Assembly: GCF_037975245.1 (NCBI RefSeq)
Contig: NC_092572.1
Coordinates: forward strand, 8,263,501 to 8,327,500
Length of the DNA: 64,000 nt
Reading direction: 5' to 3'
Source of the DNA: Apostichopus japonicus
Taxonomy: Eukaryota > Echinodermata > Holothuroidea > Aspidochirotida > Stichopodidae
Positions 62,746 to 64,000 of this stretch are shown here, in pieces. The notes under the pieces are model-generated. The model made no database searches, had not been told where the DNA came from, and worked only from the letters and a program-made list of their open reading frames with translations. The first letter of the stretch is position 1. Every line of letters starts with the position of its first letter. Both the position numbers and the translations under genes were made by a program.

Positions 62746-64000
62746 CAGAAAATGCTGTCAATGTATAATTAGCAAAAGTCGGTCAGATTCCCTCGGAGTA
62801 GCTATTTTGATAAGTACGGTGCTTTCCTTCTCGTCTTTTACGAAGTTCTAGTCTTAGCAGTCTGTTTGTAGTGTTCATGGCACACTTCTACCTCTCTTAT
62901 CTGTGTAGCTTTAACCTCAGACATAGCTTGCTCAAATTTTTCCACCGAGGAAAACCTAATTAGCTTGGTCTTTTACAAAGCCAGTATACTTCAGGCATAC
63001 TGTGGTCACCACATGACATTAAATGAGGGTACGAGTTGCATTATAAGAGGCATTCTTGTGTTGGTGGGGGGGGTGGGGGTGTGGGCGGCTGTATTTATGG
63101 GTGTGAAGGTTTTTTGCCACTGATTTTATTCAGTAAACTCTTGGCTCTATTGTTGAACCACTAGCGTGCATTGGGAGTAAAATGTTGGGGTTGTGTGAGT
63201 GGGTTGGGGGGCAGACTTGTGACTAGCTTGACGGATATGGCTTTAATCCATTTGGCTAGATGGAAGATCCATGTCTAGCATATTCAATGACATTGGTCAG
63301 CAATTCATCAATCATACATCCTTTCCCTCCCCCATCACAGCCTATGTTCCCTAAGCCTTTTTCAATGTTACCAGAAACACAATACATATGATCACATTAC
63401 TTCACAAACCAAGCCAGAAAGCATAAATACTAAGAAAGGAAACATTCAAGCACAAAGATATTTTTCATTTAATTTTAATAAAATCCTTATGGCAAGTGAA
63501 CAACAAAAATAAATGAAAATCAGCAGCTTTGAAATTAATGTAGATTAAAACTGATCATTGGGTGCAGAGTATACTATATGCAATTGACACTACCTCCATA
63601 GTATGAACCATTCCAAAGGTCATCAATTACTCATACACACTCTTGAAAATAAAAGTTAAATGCATATTTTGTGTTGTTTACAGGAGTACACTATACTAGT
63701 CAACTTGTGAACATTTGGAATGAGAACATAATACAAAAGTACACCACAAGAGAAGTGTGGATCCCTTTCTGTTAACATTGCTGGTTATTAAATGAAGGAA
63801 ACATAAGGCCTTGAAATCTTGAATAAAACATACATAGTAAACTAGATTTTAGCAGTAGTGTTGACAAGAGTCATAGTATAGCAAAGTATTCATATCTTAT
63901 GTGAATTCTTTGTGAGTGCTCCGTGAGAAGTTTCAATGACCAATAAAATTACATAGTATTTTTGAAAAACAATACACAATACAATAAGCTTGAAAATCTG
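62746..64000. other. Right-hand flank, no gene recognised
   Basis: It has a G-rich tract at 63063-63090 and otherwise plain AT-rich sequence. It belongs to neither lectin block. Confidence 0.4.

Overview
The window is AT-rich, intron-containing animal DNA. Its coding content is a tandem array of secreted C-type lectin genes on the plus strand, embedded in invertebrate-type transposons: Ty3/Gypsy LTR, L1/Tx1-like LINE, Penelope-like, hAT and a tRNA-derived SINE with a (TA)n tail. A marine invertebrate is the natural reading. An echinoderm such as a sea cucumber is my guess, but nothing here fixes the species.

Lectin array. Four genes or gene parts lie head to tail. Gene A contributes only its two 3' C-type lectin domain (CTLD) exons (708-1810). 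Gene B runs from a signal-peptide exon at 20052 (or an older candidate at 15306) to 34323. Gene C is complete (38488-52550). Gene D begins at 57017 and loses its recognisable 3' part after 58995. Every internal exon starts and ends in phase 1. The modules are: signal peptide (A), short linker (B), two-cysteine exon (C), sequon/Thr exon (D), Thr-rich stalk exon (E, repeated), and CTLD exons F1 and F2. Gene C splices in silico to 930 nt, a 309-residue secreted lectin with a Thr-rich stalk.

Duplication history. A block of about 17.5 kb (26293-43835) is repeated from 43836 to about 59530, with a readable breakpoint. Inside each block are older nested duplications: decayed second-CTLD relics just upstream of the signal exons, extra E modules, diverged copies of the F2 3' flank, and several minisatellites. 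CTLD copies 1 and 3 are mosaics, with F1 diverged by amino-acid changes and most of the intron nearly identical.

Transposons. An 11.2-kb Ty3/Gypsy element (3543-14747) has 688-bp LTRs differing at only two positions and a 4-bp target duplication. It carries gag, pol with two in-frame stops, and a 3.3-kb noncoding 3' segment holding ten same-strand copies of GTGACTCGCGTGAC or close variants. A broken L1/Tx1-like LINE lies on the minus strand (22140-25490). Penelope-like remnants are at 40940-41440 and 60560-60720. A non-autonomous hAT element with an 8-bp target duplication is at 61612-62737. The region after 62746 shows no recognisable gene.
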